Source: Polytrichum commune (taxonomy: Eukaryota > Streptophyta > Polytrichopsida > Polytrichales > Polytrichaceae). From it: a DNA stretch of 48,428 nt. The stretch spans positions 49,354,001 to 49,402,428 of the forward strand of contig OX485804.1 of assembly GCA_950295325.1 (NCBI GenBank), given 5' to 3'. Made by a program: the position numbers and the translations under genes. The notes below the pieces were generated by a model. That model was not told the origin of the DNA. It saw nothing but the letters and a program-made list of their open reading frames with translations, and did no database searches. Below are positions 10,951 to 24,306 of the stretch, in pieces; within the stretch, counting starts at the first letter, position 1, and each line of letters begins with the position of its first letter.

Positions 10951-12276
10951 CTTCACTTCATATCATTGGAGTGTAGATAATGAAATCCTACTATTGGTGG
11001 TTGATAGGGTAGCAAGACATTGTGAGCCGTGTGAATTCTTTACAAAGTTTTTTGACATTTAACATGTAACAACTTGCACACAAAAATATGCACGTCAATT
11101 GACCCTCATAATTTAGAATATGACATGTAGTGTGACTTCTGAAGAAAAAACCACACGTTAATTGACACGTTAGAAATTGAAGAAAATGTGATATTAGGCA
11201 TGGTACTAGGCATGTGATATTGAGGCGATATTTAAGAATAAAATGTACATGTCAATAGACGTTCAATTTTTTTTTTGAAAACATAACGTGACACTTTGGA
11301 TTTGAAGTTGAATGTCAAATGAAATTTCTTAAACATACACACCAATTGTGAGGTCCTGAAGTTTATTTTGTGATCAATAGTACTTATTTCTAGTTGATGG
11401 ACTTGGATGCATGTCAAATGTGCAAGTGAGTCAACGATTGAAGTGTCTCTCATTGCAATGATTGTGATGCTATATTGTTGGTGGGTTTGACGTGAAACTA
11501 GGGGATGCGATGACCAATTAGGATTCTCACTGACTCCCAAAATATTAGTTTATCATGGTGGAATCCTTGACTACCTACAATCCTGGATTACCCTTTAAAT
11601 ATGTTGCGGTCCCTCAATACGGTCCACTTTCAATTCAAACTAAGCTTGAGGTCCATCAATTACAGTACAAATTGGATTCCTATTCCCACATCATGACCTT
11701 TGGATAAATTTGAAGGACCCCTAGATTTCCATTGTCACGGCTCTTGGTCCGTGTGTAAAGTGCCCCTAAGATTTTGTCTTGATTGGCTCATTTTTCTACA
11801 TATTGTATTGGATACCAATGTCTATGTGAGGGTTGGGATGTATGACAACATAACATTACTCGGTTCCTTGGATGCGTTCTTTGGGACTGGGTACCAAAAG
11901 AGAATAATCATCCTTTAATTTAGGGGTTCCTCATTTATGAGGAGCACTTAGACTATGTACTATACAATCTTCCAGAAGTAGCTATAAATTCAGTTTTAGA
12001 ATTGTAACTTCTTTCTTTGGAAAGAGACATCATCTAGTTGCTTTGTGATGTTACGAAACATAGTTATGGATGTACATGAGTATATGGCATTTTGTGACGG
12101 TGGGCCCGGATTTTGATATTAAGAACTCCACTTAACCTAGCATAGCAAAAGCCGGGGTACTCCGTATACAAGTGATAGTACCCACCCACCAATGACCATG
12201 GTATACCTTATGTACAATTTCCCCACATCAATCATGCGGTCCATTAATTACACCAGATACCTTATGTGAGGTAAGT
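10951..12276. other. gene-free stretch
   Basis: No coding or RNA gene is recognisable. Near 11757-11777 the minus strand reads AGGGGCACTTTACACACGG, resembling the TIR of the 5017-5513 element, but I found no matching partner end. Confidence 0.5.
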
Positions 12277-12560
12277 GAGTCTTAACGGACACCCACTTCT
12301 TGTCGGATATGAATCGCACAATTAGGGCAAGATAAATAGCAAATCCAAACCGTGTCCATGTCGTGGCCGTTTTCCTCATAATTTTTGGAGTTCGTATGGA
12401 TATCTTATTGATTATCAAAGCGAAAAGTCTCTTTCTCAATACATGATCGTATAGTTCCTCTGAAATATGTTGAGTTTTGAACTTAGAATGGTTAGCAAAC
12501 TTTAAGCATGTACTCCAATCTTTTATAAACACATGCCTTTTGGTGTTTGTTCTTAGATTT
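12277..12560. mobile_element. MITE, ~290-bp family
   Basis: The left end GAGTCTTAACGGACACCC and the reverse complement of the right end, AAATCTAAGAACAAACACC, are imperfect terminal inverted repeats. The interior aligns with 22882-23172 (inverted) and more weakly with 4345-4620. The long minus-strand open frame covering it (12248-12604) looks similar to a frame in the other copy simply because the DNA is homologous; I do not call it a gene. Confidence 0.65.
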
Positions 12561-15500
12561 ACACCTAACCACACAATGCTTAATCTAGATGTTTGTTTAA
12601 ACATGCTTGTGGAACTATGGTTGGGATATTATGGGAGGATTCATGCACAAAGAGGTAGATATCACCGCAAATAACGTCTTGTGGATCCATGTGCTCGCAA
12701 AGGTCACCCTACCATAATGGCGTGCACAAGCTTTCAAATCCTAAAACTCCTAAAAGATTTTAGTATGTCCATACTTTTTGCGTATTTTCTCTCTCAAATG
12801 AATGATATGAAATCTTCAACAAACTCTTTCCAAGTTATGGTGTGTCCAAGTATGAAGAAGGATAACCCCACAAGACAATAAACCATCATTACCTACCATA
12901 AAGTCACTTCCAACTTTACATTCACAAGATAAAATTTCAAAACACCTTGTGTACGAAATGGCCAAATGGGGCTCCAAAAGCATTTAGGAGCTAAGCCTCC
13001 ACCCCAAGTTCTCAAGTAGTCAATACGCCCCATGACCCAAAGCCCTTATGTTACCCCACTACAAGCTCTAGAAAAAATTACAACCCCACCTTAACATCTT
13101 AAATTGGCATGCCTAACCTCAAGAATTGAAGTGGCCTTATTGGTCCACCCCAAGCGCATGTGCCATTGTAGGCCCTAGTCAGTCAAATGTTGCACCCTTT
13201 ACCCTATCACAACCTACTCAAACCTACCACTTATATGGTTGGCATTAATGCATAAAAGTCCCTCTTCATGTTGCTGCAAATGGTTCTTGTTGACGTCAAT
13301 GAAGGAGGTTGAAATTGGATGACAAATCATACACCACAAAAAATGATTTTCTTGAATGTTCATGACCATTCTAGCTTAGTAAGATAGAGTAGCGTGTGCA
13401 CACAAGAGTGTTTGTGTAGTATGACACCCAATACTGCAATTCTCTTGCAACCCTCTAACCTTCACATGCCATACTGCTTCTTCTTTTGCTGCCAATATAT
13501 CCTCCTGGCATGGGTACCCTTGCCCAATGGAAGGATCTTGCTTACTTCGTAACAAGCTCCCCACTATGACACCCATATCCCATGGCTCGTCAAGACCAAC
13601 CTTGTTGTTAGACTCTTACGGCATGGGTTCCGTAATGCCTGCCCTTTCATCTACTACAACAAGAATTTGTGAGCGACAATAACAAGGTGGATATTTGTAG
13701 TCTATTGCTACATTACAAATGCAACACATAGGATGGCCATAATTTCTGCCCTAGAAACACACAAGCCAATCCAAAGTACCACCAAGAAAACAATACAACA
13801 AGACATTGCAAACCCATTGTGCAACAAATAAAGGAGTGTTTGCAAATCTTCAAACTAACATATTATTATGGGTGCAAGCATGATAAAGTGATAGCAAGGT
13901 TGGTTAACGGACCAATTCTTCATGTCAGTATAACCGATGTTTAATTTCTTCTTTCCTTAGTAAGATTGCAGTTAAGAACAAATACCAAAGTGACAAGTGT
14001 TATCTTGAGATCGGACTATGTGTTCAAAATATAACAACCATTCTAGGTTCCATGGGTACTCAACACAACCATGGAGAGGATATGATATGTGTGATCATTT
14101 GAAGAGACTAAATATCATCACTTTGATTTCTTAGAGCATTTGCATGTCAACTTGTAGTTATGCTCTTAGATTTGTATTCTCAGTTGCTTTTGAAGAATAC
14201 ATGACCCACAAACTAGAAGCGAAAGAATGAGAGTATAGTGAGTGATGAAGAAATCAAGTGTAATTAGCGTTGCACACCATTTCCATATGTGATGGTGAAT
14301 ACTATGGACCAAACACTATAGGGATGCGAAGGAAAGTCACAAGTGTACATATGTCCAAAGTATTTACCATATTCATGTACTTGGTTGCAAACAAGGGCAT
14401 TTAGATTTGACATAGTTACATATATGGGTTTAGGGTTGAGTGACTGACTTGCCCTCCATGGAAGTCTATATGTTTCACTACACAAAGCCCTTCAAATAGA
14501 AATGTGCTTTTTCTTTTTCTAGTCTTGATATCCACTTTGCACAACTTAAGGTCTTCAAAGTGGTCAGATGTGATGACATATACCTTAAGTCCTTAGGAGA
14601 TGGATGCTCTTGTTGGGTATTTGTTAGAAGGTGTTGAATGGATTCGCACATTAGTGTACTACACTAATGCCCCTTCCCCGTCCGACTTTACCAAATAATC
14701 AAAGTTTTTCCTAAAACCTGGGTAGAGCTCCCTCGGTTATAGGGGAGGCATCTGGCTATCCCAATGCACCTACAAGAACTTGCTCCGGAGATTTTTGAGT
14801 AGGTTTTAGTTAAGTAGCTTTCACGCATGTTCATGGTTTTATCTACCAAGCAATGAATGTTGGATAGTTTTTGTCCCATCCCCAAATCCCTTACTACTCA
14901 TCTATCTTACCATCGGTTTTTGTTAATGGAGCTCCTCGTGCCCTCATAGCTAAGACTAAAAAGCAACCAATCACAAGGGCGGGTGGCGACACTTTTAAAA
15001 GTCTTATATTCTTGCCTCATGTCTAGGTACCAATGGGAGGGTCGGTGCTTGGGGCTTAAAACCTCCACTTGTAAGCCATGCCACATCATTTGCCAACTAG
15101 GCTCGGCACTAGATAATGTCGATGGTGTGGAGGCCGTGTTTTTAGAACCAACTTTTAGGCTTTGCTAAAGTCAGGTGGGGAGGGGGCATAACATTTCTTC
15201 TTCTTCTTCTTCTTGGGTTGGTTGATTTTCCTAATACTATTGTCAAAATAATTGGATATTGCATGACACATCAAAGTTCTCATGGGTTTTAACCAATGTG
15301 AACATGACATGTGACACAAACATTGAGAAATCAATCTATTATCCCGCAAAGAAGACAAATCATGAAATGTGGTGAACCATGACATGTGGATGCTTAACCC
15401 ATAATGTCCTATGCAACCATATTTTGGTCATGAGTGGTTCACTCTGACCCCTTTGACACTAGTTCGGATGGTTTCTTGACTGTTTCAACTACTCTTCTTG

Positions 15501-18500
15501 TTCATGTTCAAGTTTGCTATGTCTTGCCACATGGATAATTTTGATTCACCAAAGTAGGTTATTTATGGATTAATTTAAATATGGGAGTGTGCTTTCAACT
15601 AGTTTAGAATGAAACCGGTCCAAGAATCAAAACTTAATCCCCTAAATTTTGTTAATCCCTATGTGCAAATGATTCCCAATTGATATGAAATTTGCATGAC
15701 ACTCAAACGCAACATATCCTAAACATCTATCATTGGAATTTTTAGTTGGAAACGTGTTGGTGAGTGTTAATCCATGTGGAAGGTTCGCAATTGTGGCACC
15801 GTTGCCTCAAATTGCAATGCTTTCCAAATAAGCACAAAATAACGGTCTCAAGATTTGTGAACCGATTTGAGTAGTTACATTGTCCCTCTTTTGTACGAGG
15901 GTAAAATATTATCATTTGGAGATGATTTGAGTGGAGGCTCGATCAGAAAACCAACCCTAATTTAATTTCTAAACTACTACCCCTCAAGACCACTATTGAC
16001 ATTCCTATTATAATCTCCTACATAATAGAACTTCAACATCTAAACTTTGGACTATCGTTAGTCACCTCTAACCTATGAAAACATGTATATACGGTTGGAT
16101 TTGTCAAAAAAAACTTTAGATCTTTAGCTATGTTCGTTGAAATTGAGGTCACATTTTCTAAGTAGATTTGAAGAAAATTGGACATGGAGAGTTTAGGGTT
16201 AAGATAGAAGTGTCCAATTCCATTGATGACCCAATTCCAACAATTATTATTTGTCATAAAGGATAAAATGCAGTCAATTGGTTGCAAGAGAAGAAACCAA
16301 TGCTCAACATTAGGTATGTGCATTGGGGCGAGAAATGTAACTACTTCAAGTATACATAAAAAGAACTTGACTTTATTGATACTCTCCAATAGAGGCTACA
16401 TCAGTTTTTCATGAACACATCAATTGCATCAATCTCAAAGTGCATACTTCATCATTCCAGTATTTGATTTGCTGAAATTTTTTGAGCTTTTTAAGGGTCT
16501 CAAGTGCTCCCAGTGTCCATTATAGGTGATTCTACCATATATAACGGTACATTTCTTAGTGCAAAAGAGAGCTCTCTTTGGCAAGTGTTGGTTTTTAGGT
16601 CCATGAGTACCTCTCTCCCATGCCAGAAGAATTTGGTAAAAGGAAAATAAACTATGAGGAATCATCCATGTCATGACAAATATAAAGCATTCTTTGGTCA
16701 CATAACTCGAGTGCAAACTTTTGAGTGGAAAAGTGCAAAAGAGAAGTCCGCGTGAAGAAGGTTACTCTCTTTGTATATGCATACACATAATTGCATTTCA
16801 TTGCGTAGCATCTCAGTGTTGTGGTGATGACTAATATACTTGGGAGTCATTTTACCTCCTCATTATGGACAACTCTCCACATATCATTTTAAATCCATTT
16901 GTTAGTGGCATTTCCTCCCTATGGTTAAATGAAATGACAACAATATATGGATTTTTTTAATAAAAAAATTGTTTTGTTTTCCCTTTCCTTATAATGGCCA
17001 TACACTAACTAGGTAATCAAATCTTCAAGCCTTGAACAAAACTTGGCACCTTATGAGAGGTGTGTGCCTATGGAACATTCCGATTGCGTGCATTGACATG
17101 GTGCTTATGTCATACAAGGTGCACCCATCAATTGGAATTTCATACAGCGCACCATCTCCTTGGATATGACCACATTGCATGGAAAGACATTCCCCATGAG
17201 TGCAAAGTGTTACCATAGGCGCAAGTTGGTATATCGAATGCTTTGCAAAAGTTGGGTTGGGCATGGACTCATGTGCAAAAAAAGTGAGAAAAAAATTACA
17301 TGGTCCCCACACCCCCTGCCAAATGATGGCGTGCATGTTGATACGCTTGATCAATTGGTTTTGTTCTTAGCACATGGTTTTGTCACTTGGTATAACATTT
17401 GACTCTGCTTCCAATTGTGTTGAAAGGGAATTGTTGGCTCATGGCCTTTGGTTCATGTTACTTGGTACAATCTTTAGTTCTCGACACCATGTACAAATTC
17501 AGGTCAATTTTTTTTTATTGATACTTCTCTAAGTTTCTCTCCCAGCCCCTACTTGGGTCTATGAGTTGCCTTGTGAGGTGCATATTCTTTTACCAATGGA
17601 AAACACCATTTGATTCAAGCAACAACAACAACAACAACGGAAAAATCCTAGGCACTTTGGTTTCAATATTTTAGTGGCCAAGTAATAGGCGGGGAATCTT
17701 AAACACCTCACCAACCATTTGTGCAACCGATTATCAAGATGACCTTTGGCTTACATTTATGTGTACAGTGCCATAGCTATTTTATTGAAACAATTCATCT
17801 CCTCCTTGAATGGAATTGAGACTTGAATGTTGGTAATTAAACATGCATTTGAAAACAAGATCACCATTATGTTAGACGGGGATCTCAAATGGTTACTTTT
17901 ACAAATTTGCCCACTTCTCCAAGGATATTAAGCACACATAAGTACGAGAAGATTAGATTACAAATCCAAATTGAGTTCTTAGCCATTTCCTTGGAGCCCA
18001 TATTAATTTTTTAAATGCTTCAAATAAAGGCCCTTTAAAAAAATATATATATATAGACCAAAATTTGTTATAGTGGCTAAATATAGCTAGAAAAATGAAA
18101 AACAAGGGTGCAAAAATCCTATATTTAAACCCCTTGTCACAAGTTTGCATGGTGTCAAGTTCTCATCAAAGAGATTGGCATTGTCATTTGCGCCATCATA
18201 ACATAATGCATCTTCAAATGTTGCCAGTACTTGGCCCACGTGAGCGAAAGGACTCGCCCTGGTGGCGCCAAATTATGACATGAATCCGGCTTAATCCACC
18301 AGTGATTGCCCACATTTAAAATCTCTACCTATTGTGTTATGTCCCATTCCTCACTTTTCATCGCCAATGTTGTGACAAATTCTCTACATTCATTGCATGT
18401 TTCTCTATGTCATTGTTGGGTCTTTTGCGTTACTTGCAGATGAAATTTTGAGATCCTCAATATTTGTTGGAACTTGGGAGCTCCTCCCACATGCGAGTGG

Positions 18501-19717
18501 CTTGATTTGGTGCTCTCCTTACTTGATCATGCCTTTCAAATTGGGTCTTTCTATTTCCTTTAAGAAATCAGGCTATTGCTAGTGCTAACGGGAGGCTTGC
18601 GTTGGTGCAGAGAGTGGGATGTAGTTGATTTGCAAGGGGGGGTTCCTATACAATCCAAAGAGTAGTCATTTCCCATGGCCAACTGCATTCCGAGTGGTAT
18701 GGGCTGTGGGGAATCTCCCTCCAATCTCAAATGTTTCTTCTTGCACCTGTTGTTTTGTAGTTTTGATGAAGTGTGCGCTAAATTTCATGTATGTGTAATT
18801 GTTTGTTCAAGAGGCAATGTGCAATTGAGGCTAATTATGATGGCTTCATGGGAGGGGAAAGGGAAGGGAGGGATGGTTGAGCAAGTTAAGGCCCAACACA
18901 ATAGACCCTCTCTTGCCAAATCATTCTCAACCTATTGATGAGGAGGTCATTAATCTTGAGGAGCCCTTGGCCCAAAAACAAAATATAAGGGGTAAAGGCA
19001 ATCGATTTTACTGATGTGTGCGCAAAAATGACCTAGTCTTAGTTTTGTCATTCAAATTGTCAGAAATATCTCTCTTTAATATTTGGATTTCAGTTTCCCA
19101 ATTTATTTCAATTTTCTATAATAAATTAAGGGACTAACATAATACCCCCCCCCCCTTTCGCAATTTGTAAGTAATTGTGTGGACCCTTCAAACACCATGA
19201 AATATGTAAGTTGGTAGTTGCATGATCTATTTATCAGGGTCATAAAAAACCCCTACAATAGTACCCCTTTGTCACATGTGATATACAAACCCCCAGTCTA
19301 GGCATTAGCACACCTATGGGTGCAAATGCTCTACAGTGGATCTAACCACATTGTGGATTGCATCCAATGCTAGTGTGTACATGTGCCAGGGGCACACCTG
19401 CATGTGGTGATGAGTGCCAAGAATGCACCCTTGAGAAGCACATCGGAATACAACGCCCTTCCAAAGATTTGTTTGACCTTAGTAGTAAGGTTGATGAGTA
19501 AAAATAAAACTTGAATTGTTGGCACTTGAAAGCTCTTGTGGCTTACAATTCTTGGTCCCAAATCCGGCCCACAGTGTTGGAGTAGGTGTGTGCATCTCAG
19601 ATTCTTTCCTCTCTTCCTTTATGATGAGTGGTCTTTTTGTAATGTAAGCAATGATTTTCATTTTGGGTGCATTCTATTAAGTGGGTTGGTCGACTTTTTT
19701 GGGTGTACAAATGCATT
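12561..19717. other. long gene-free stretch
   Basis: Seven kilobases with only short frames and no family resemblance. Small features: a palindrome with 10-bp arms (CATTAGTGTA, C, TACACTAATG) at 14649-14669; (TTC)n at about 15195-15215; (CAA)n at about 17618-17637; an 11-C run at 19145-19155. A minus-strand frame at 13376-13576 and another at 16033-16389 are open but unrecognised. Old decayed transposons are likely but unassigned. Confidence 0.45.
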
Positions 19718-19945
19718 AGGCACTTCTAGTGCATGATATTTTAACGTTGATCCTCTTATATATGCGGTAACTAGTTTAATTTGGGTGCACATTGATATTT
19801 TAGAGGCCCAATGCAACACTAGTTGGCCTAGGATGTTGCTAAGTGCTTGAAATGCATGATATGTGCATGTTGATTCTCTCATACATTTGCAAACTAGTTG
19901 AACTTGAAAGCCTTTAAAGGTTCAAGGGGCCAATGCAATTTATTT
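19718..19945. repeat. degenerate tandem duplication, period ~123 bp
   Basis: The two copies are anchored by GTGCATGATATT at 19729 and ATGCATGATAT at 19851. They continue through TTGAT.CTC..ATA, AACTAGTT.AA.TT and GGCC.AATGCAA. They are diverged and non-coding. Confidence 0.6.
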
Positions 19946-20989
19946 TATGTAGCCAACTTCAATGGGCTTGTTCAATTTCAATGCATAGCCAACTTCCTCC
20001 TTAGTTTGTGATGTGTGTGGCCACATGTAGAGTGTGAATATAAATTTGGGGCCACTTATTCACTTGTAATTTTATATGTGGGGTCATTGTCCACCTTATC
20101 ACAACATAAATGAAGCCTTGGATTTCTTCCATGTGCAATCAGAAGTAGCCACCCAAATTGCCACATACTCCCTTTGATTCATCTAAATGTAGCCACCCTA
20201 AACTATACAAAACATTTGAAGCTTGCAACTTTGACTCCTTATGAACTCATCACTATAGCCAACCTACTATGTACCAAAATATTAATTATAAGGGTTGGTG
20301 CACACTATCCATGTCCATGCAAATTATCTAGAGAGTGGTTTAAAGTGGCCAAACTTGCTGCAAGTCAAGTCCTAGGTTTGGTTGAAGACAAACGCACATT
20401 TTTCAACTATGTCATTTGTAAAATCCAAGCTTTGTAATTGGTTGATACTTGGTAGCATCTATGTAGATCTTTACATAAAAGTTCTACACCTTGGAAACAA
20501 TCCTATTTGACAAGATATATGAGGAATGACATTCAGAGTGATGGAGGCAACATGGTTATTAGGGGTTTCCTTAATGTCCATGCATATTTTTGTAGATGTA
20601 ACTCTTGTAGCTAAAGACTAACATTCCCTATAATTGACAATGTGGCTTTGTGATGCTGCCTCGTTAAGGATTTGCACTTCCGGTGTAGAGTCCAAACTCC
20701 AATCTCGTTGGACAAATGTTAGGTGAATGGTGCATTTATTTGTTGGTATTTGTGGTTGTTTTTGTTGATCTTGGTGATATAGTTTTTTATTGTGTTGTTG
20801 CTTTTGCGGTGTTGGTGGTCTTGCTAGTCTAAGTAAAGTTTAATTGTGCTTGTATATGCCTTAGGGTGGTGAGATTGGAACTTGGGATAATGTGTTGCAA
20901 CTTGGCAAATGGTCCTATGTATATGCATGCAACTATCGTTTGTTTATATAAAACTGTTATTTGCTTGATTGCAGCCTTTGATCCACATC
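19946..20989. other. gene-free stretch
   Basis: No recognisable exon, RNA gene or element ends. Confidence 0.45.
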
Positions 20990-21512
20990 TAAGGGCATCT
21001 GTAGTGGATCTAGGTAAAGCTCACTGCAAACCAAAACCTATCTTTTGACTGACCTAAAATTAGAAACTGAAATTACCATCATTAGAAGCACACCTAAATA
21101 AACGTGAGATATTTCTCAAGAAAAAAGAATTGTAAAAATTTGACGTAGGTGAAATCCCTCATTGAAAACACCACATTTTCAAAATTTAGAGGGAGTGCAC
21201 CAAATCTTGCTTTAAAATGGAAAGATCCTCCCACACTCCCTCCAAATTTTTGACATTTAGAGGGAGTGTGGGAGGATCTTTCCATTTTTAAGCAAGATTT
21301 GGTGCACTCCCTCTAAATTTTGAAAATGTGGTGTTTTCAATGAGGGATTTCACCTACGTCAAATTTTTACAATTCTTTTTTCTTGAGAAATATCTCACGT
21401 TTATTTAGGTGTGCTTCTAATGATGGTAATTTCAGTTTCTAATTTTAGGTCAGTCAAAAGATAGGTTTTGGTTTGCAGTGAGCTTTACCTAGATCCACTA
21501 CAGATGCCCTAA
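20990..21512. mobile_element. PIF/Harbinger-like MITE forming a 517-bp near-perfect hairpin
   Basis: The element at 20993-21509 starts GGGCATCTGTAGTGGATC and ends with its exact reverse complement. It is flanked by TAA on both sides (20990-20992 and 21510-21512), the 3-bp T-A-A/T-T-A type duplication of PIF/Harbinger (Tourist-like) elements. The two arms of roughly 250 bp stay almost perfectly complementary to the centre near 21240-21260. The turn is only a few bases around TTTTTGACATTTAG. There is no transposase, so it would depend on an autonomous relative. The near-identity of the arms suggests recent insertion or recent arm homogenisation. A transcript across it would fold into a long double-stranded RNA. 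Confidence 0.9.
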
Positions 21513-22881
21513 CCACGCTTAACTTCATGTTAGGTTTCTAATTAAATTAAGTAGATGAATTAGGCTCGCTTGCCTTACTTTTTCAAAGAGTTACTAAAAT
21601 TGATAGGAGCTTAAACACTATCAAATGAAGAAACAGGTCATTGAAAAATATCTAAGTTATATATCAAGTATTGAAAAACATGTATTTAATACTATATCAC
21701 AAGCTGCACTATTTGAAACAACTTGATTAGTAGATGAACATTTTTTTAGTGATTTAAATATTATATAATGAGATGCCAATTTTGGTTTTCTTCAATAATT
21801 ATCCTGGTGCCTATGCACTGTACCATTGCATAGCCGCCCCTAGGTACCTTGTTTCACGTATATGATGTACGGCCTTCGGTACCAAATAAATGACCGGAAC
21901 TTCATGACAACCACCAAAGCAACACACTTGCCGATTATAAAAGAGGGGTAAGAAAGTAAGAATCCATTAAACAAGTACATTCTTACGTTCAATTAGTGTG
22001 AGTTACTACTAGTAGTACTTTTCCCCTCCCCCCACTCGAGGGGATGGGGCTTGTTATAATCTCAACTCAAACCAAGAGAGACGGAGAGCTTAGACAACGC
22101 TCAATGGGCATTGGTGTGAATGAGGGACGATTCACCCTTGATCAACACTGCAAATTCATGTGTAAACATAACCTTATTAAGTAAATGGGTGATGGGTCTC
22201 TTTCCAAATAAAGAGGCTGCAGTTGTAGAACTTTGATTTGATAGCTGCTTGTTGAAAACTTCACAATGCATAGGTTGAGTGCTCCCTGTAAATGAGGAAT
22301 CCTGGAATCAAAGGATGATTATTCTTGTATGATACATGGTCCTAGAGAATGCAGCCAAGGAGCTGAGTAATGTTATGAACATGAGATGGGTTTATGTAGC
22401 ATGATTGAGAAACACAAACTATTGTCTCCTATTGAATTCAAAACTTGTCAACTTTGCATTTGGCTTACACAATGTGCATTGGTATGATTTGTGTTGTGCA
22501 CCTACGTGAAGAATGGGACGTGTTGAAGGCCAATTTATTCTAATTGAATCCCACTAGAATGATACGGGGTTTCCTATGCTATTTTGAAGTGGATTAATAT
22601 AATTCTAAAAAGTCATGCTATAAAGTAGTCCATTGCATTTTCACCTTCCCAATGGATGAGTTTACGTAGACACCACGAATCCCTAGCCAACATTTTGCAA
22701 CAATAAGATAAGCGATTGAGAGTGTGTTAGTAGTACACTTGCTGTCGTTTCGTTGCATGTTTGTCAAGTTATGTTTTTTGTACGATGTGTTATGTGTAAC
22801 AATGTGTATTTACACGACATGACCTAATCCAATTACATATCTTAACAACACACCTATATTCGAGTGATTTGTGATTAGGTG
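21513..22881. other. gene-free stretch
   Basis: No gene is recognisable. It contains a short C-rich segment near 22021-22034. Open frames are short and unrelated to known families. Confidence 0.45.
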
Positions 22882-23172
22882 GGGATCTAAGAACGGACAC
22901 CTAAAGACATGTGTCTGATACAAATCGGACCACATGTTTCGAATTTGTGAACCATTCTAAACTCAATAATCAACTTAACTGGGAAGACATGTATGATTAT
23001 TCACTGAGAAAGAGAAACTTCACTTTGATAATGGATAAATCATTCATACAAACCCAAAAAAGAGAAGCGGCTACGGGCGCGGTTTTGGGCTTCGTTAACC
23101 ATCTTGCACGAATCGCGTGTTTCAAACCCATGAGAAGTGGGGTTTGGAGCCAAAAGTGTCCGTTTAAGACCC
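22882..23172. mobile_element. MITE, ~290-bp family, best-preserved copy
   Basis: The left end is GGGATCTAAGAACGGACACC. The reverse complement of the right end is GGGTCTTAAACGGACAC, an imperfect terminal inverted repeat of about 18 bp. It lies inverted relative to the 12277-12560 copy and is alignable along its length. The open frame inside (22911-23183) has no known domain and is best explained as a by-product. Confidence 0.7.
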
Positions 23173-23918
23173 ACTCACCCTAGACTTACCCTTCCAGCTG
23201 TGTGTGTGCGCATGCAGGCAGGCCCCTTGCTTCAATTGCAACAATTTCCACAGTATGATTAACCACTAAACAAAGGCTGGTACATATATAATGAGGCGGG
23301 AAATAAATTAAAGGCCGGGGAATAGTTCAGACACCTGAGAATTAATCAATACCCGAGTGTAAGCAAGCTGCAAGTGTATGTGGAACACACACACTCGCCC
23401 ACTCACTTCATGGTGATCGGATCGGACGGAGGCAGGCAAGCGATCAATCCATCGACGATCAAGATCAGTCAAGACTACTTAAAAGTTGCATGGAAATTTG
23501 AGCCGCTCCCGGTCACTTTAACGAATAATTTATTGGGCATGTGCACGAGAATGTTGCCATATATAGCATCTTGGCACAAACTTTTGACCCAGGGCGTGGC
23601 CAGACAGGAATCTTAGATTTGCTCTTATTTACCATTATAAACAAGCAAGCGAGCGAGCGAGCGCATGCTAAAAGTGTTGCTCCTGGTGTGATGTGAGCCA
23701 CTGCTATCTATAGGTGTGGAGCTTGTGATAATAAGTCGTGACTCCAACATAGCCAGCTGCGTGCGGGTGTGTCACTGTGCACAACTTTCTTGTGAGTGTG
23801 TTAGCTAGGAGAAGCAGGAGGTACGGCCACAAAAGCACGAAGCAGCAGCTGTACGAGTTGACCAAATATAGTGTTGTGATTGTAATTGTGATTATATGAT
23901 TTTTATTTGATTTTCTAA
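23173..23918. other. gene-free stretch
   Basis: No gene recognised. It contains a (GCGA)n-like tract at about 23648-23664. Confidence 0.45.
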
Positions 23919-24306
23919 GAGCATCACCACCCATCCTCAAAAACGGATGACCTCAACTTATATTGTGAGAGGCGGCTTGCAAAAGTGCCCCACCCATCCT
24001 GCAAAATGGATGATTTGTTGGTATGGCCGGCTTGGAAGTTGAGGTTGGCTTGCAAATTGGGCTCATTTTGCAAGTTGGAGCTCCGCCCCCAAAACAAAAA
24101 AGGAGCCCCCTAAACAACAAAGGACAAACTCCATATTCCTCTCCGATTTCCAAGGTGCCAATGAGATTCATCTTGCTTTTGTTTCTTCCTTGTTTTATCA
24201 CCTTATATACAAGTCATGGGTGGGTCACCCGGCTTGCAAACCGAGTGACTTGAACTTATTGTGAGGATGATCCACCCTGCATTTTGTAGGATGGGTGGTG
24301 ATGCCC
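23919..24306. mobile_element. PIF/Harbinger-like MITE, 388 bp
   Basis: The left end GAGCATCACCACCCATCCT is matched by the reverse complement of the right end, GGGCATCACCACCCATCCT (one mismatch). The flanking triplets are TAA on the left and TTA on the right, of the TWA type but not identical. The end begins with the same GRGCATC as the hairpin element at 20993, so the two may use the same transposase family. Internal blocks CACCCATCCTGCAAAATGGA and TCCACCCTGCATTTTGTAGG continue the inverted relationship. It is non-coding. Confidence 0.75.

Noticed and set aside
12248-12604. Minus-strand open frame whose translation resembles that of 22911-23183
   Set aside because: Both lie in copies of the same TIR-bounded MITE. 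The protein-level similarity follows from DNA homology, the third copy (4345-4620) has frame breaks, and there is no known domain.
14649-14669. Palindrome CATTAGTGTA-C-TACACTAATG
   Set aside because: Resembles joined transposon ends, but no element boundaries or second copy were found nearby.
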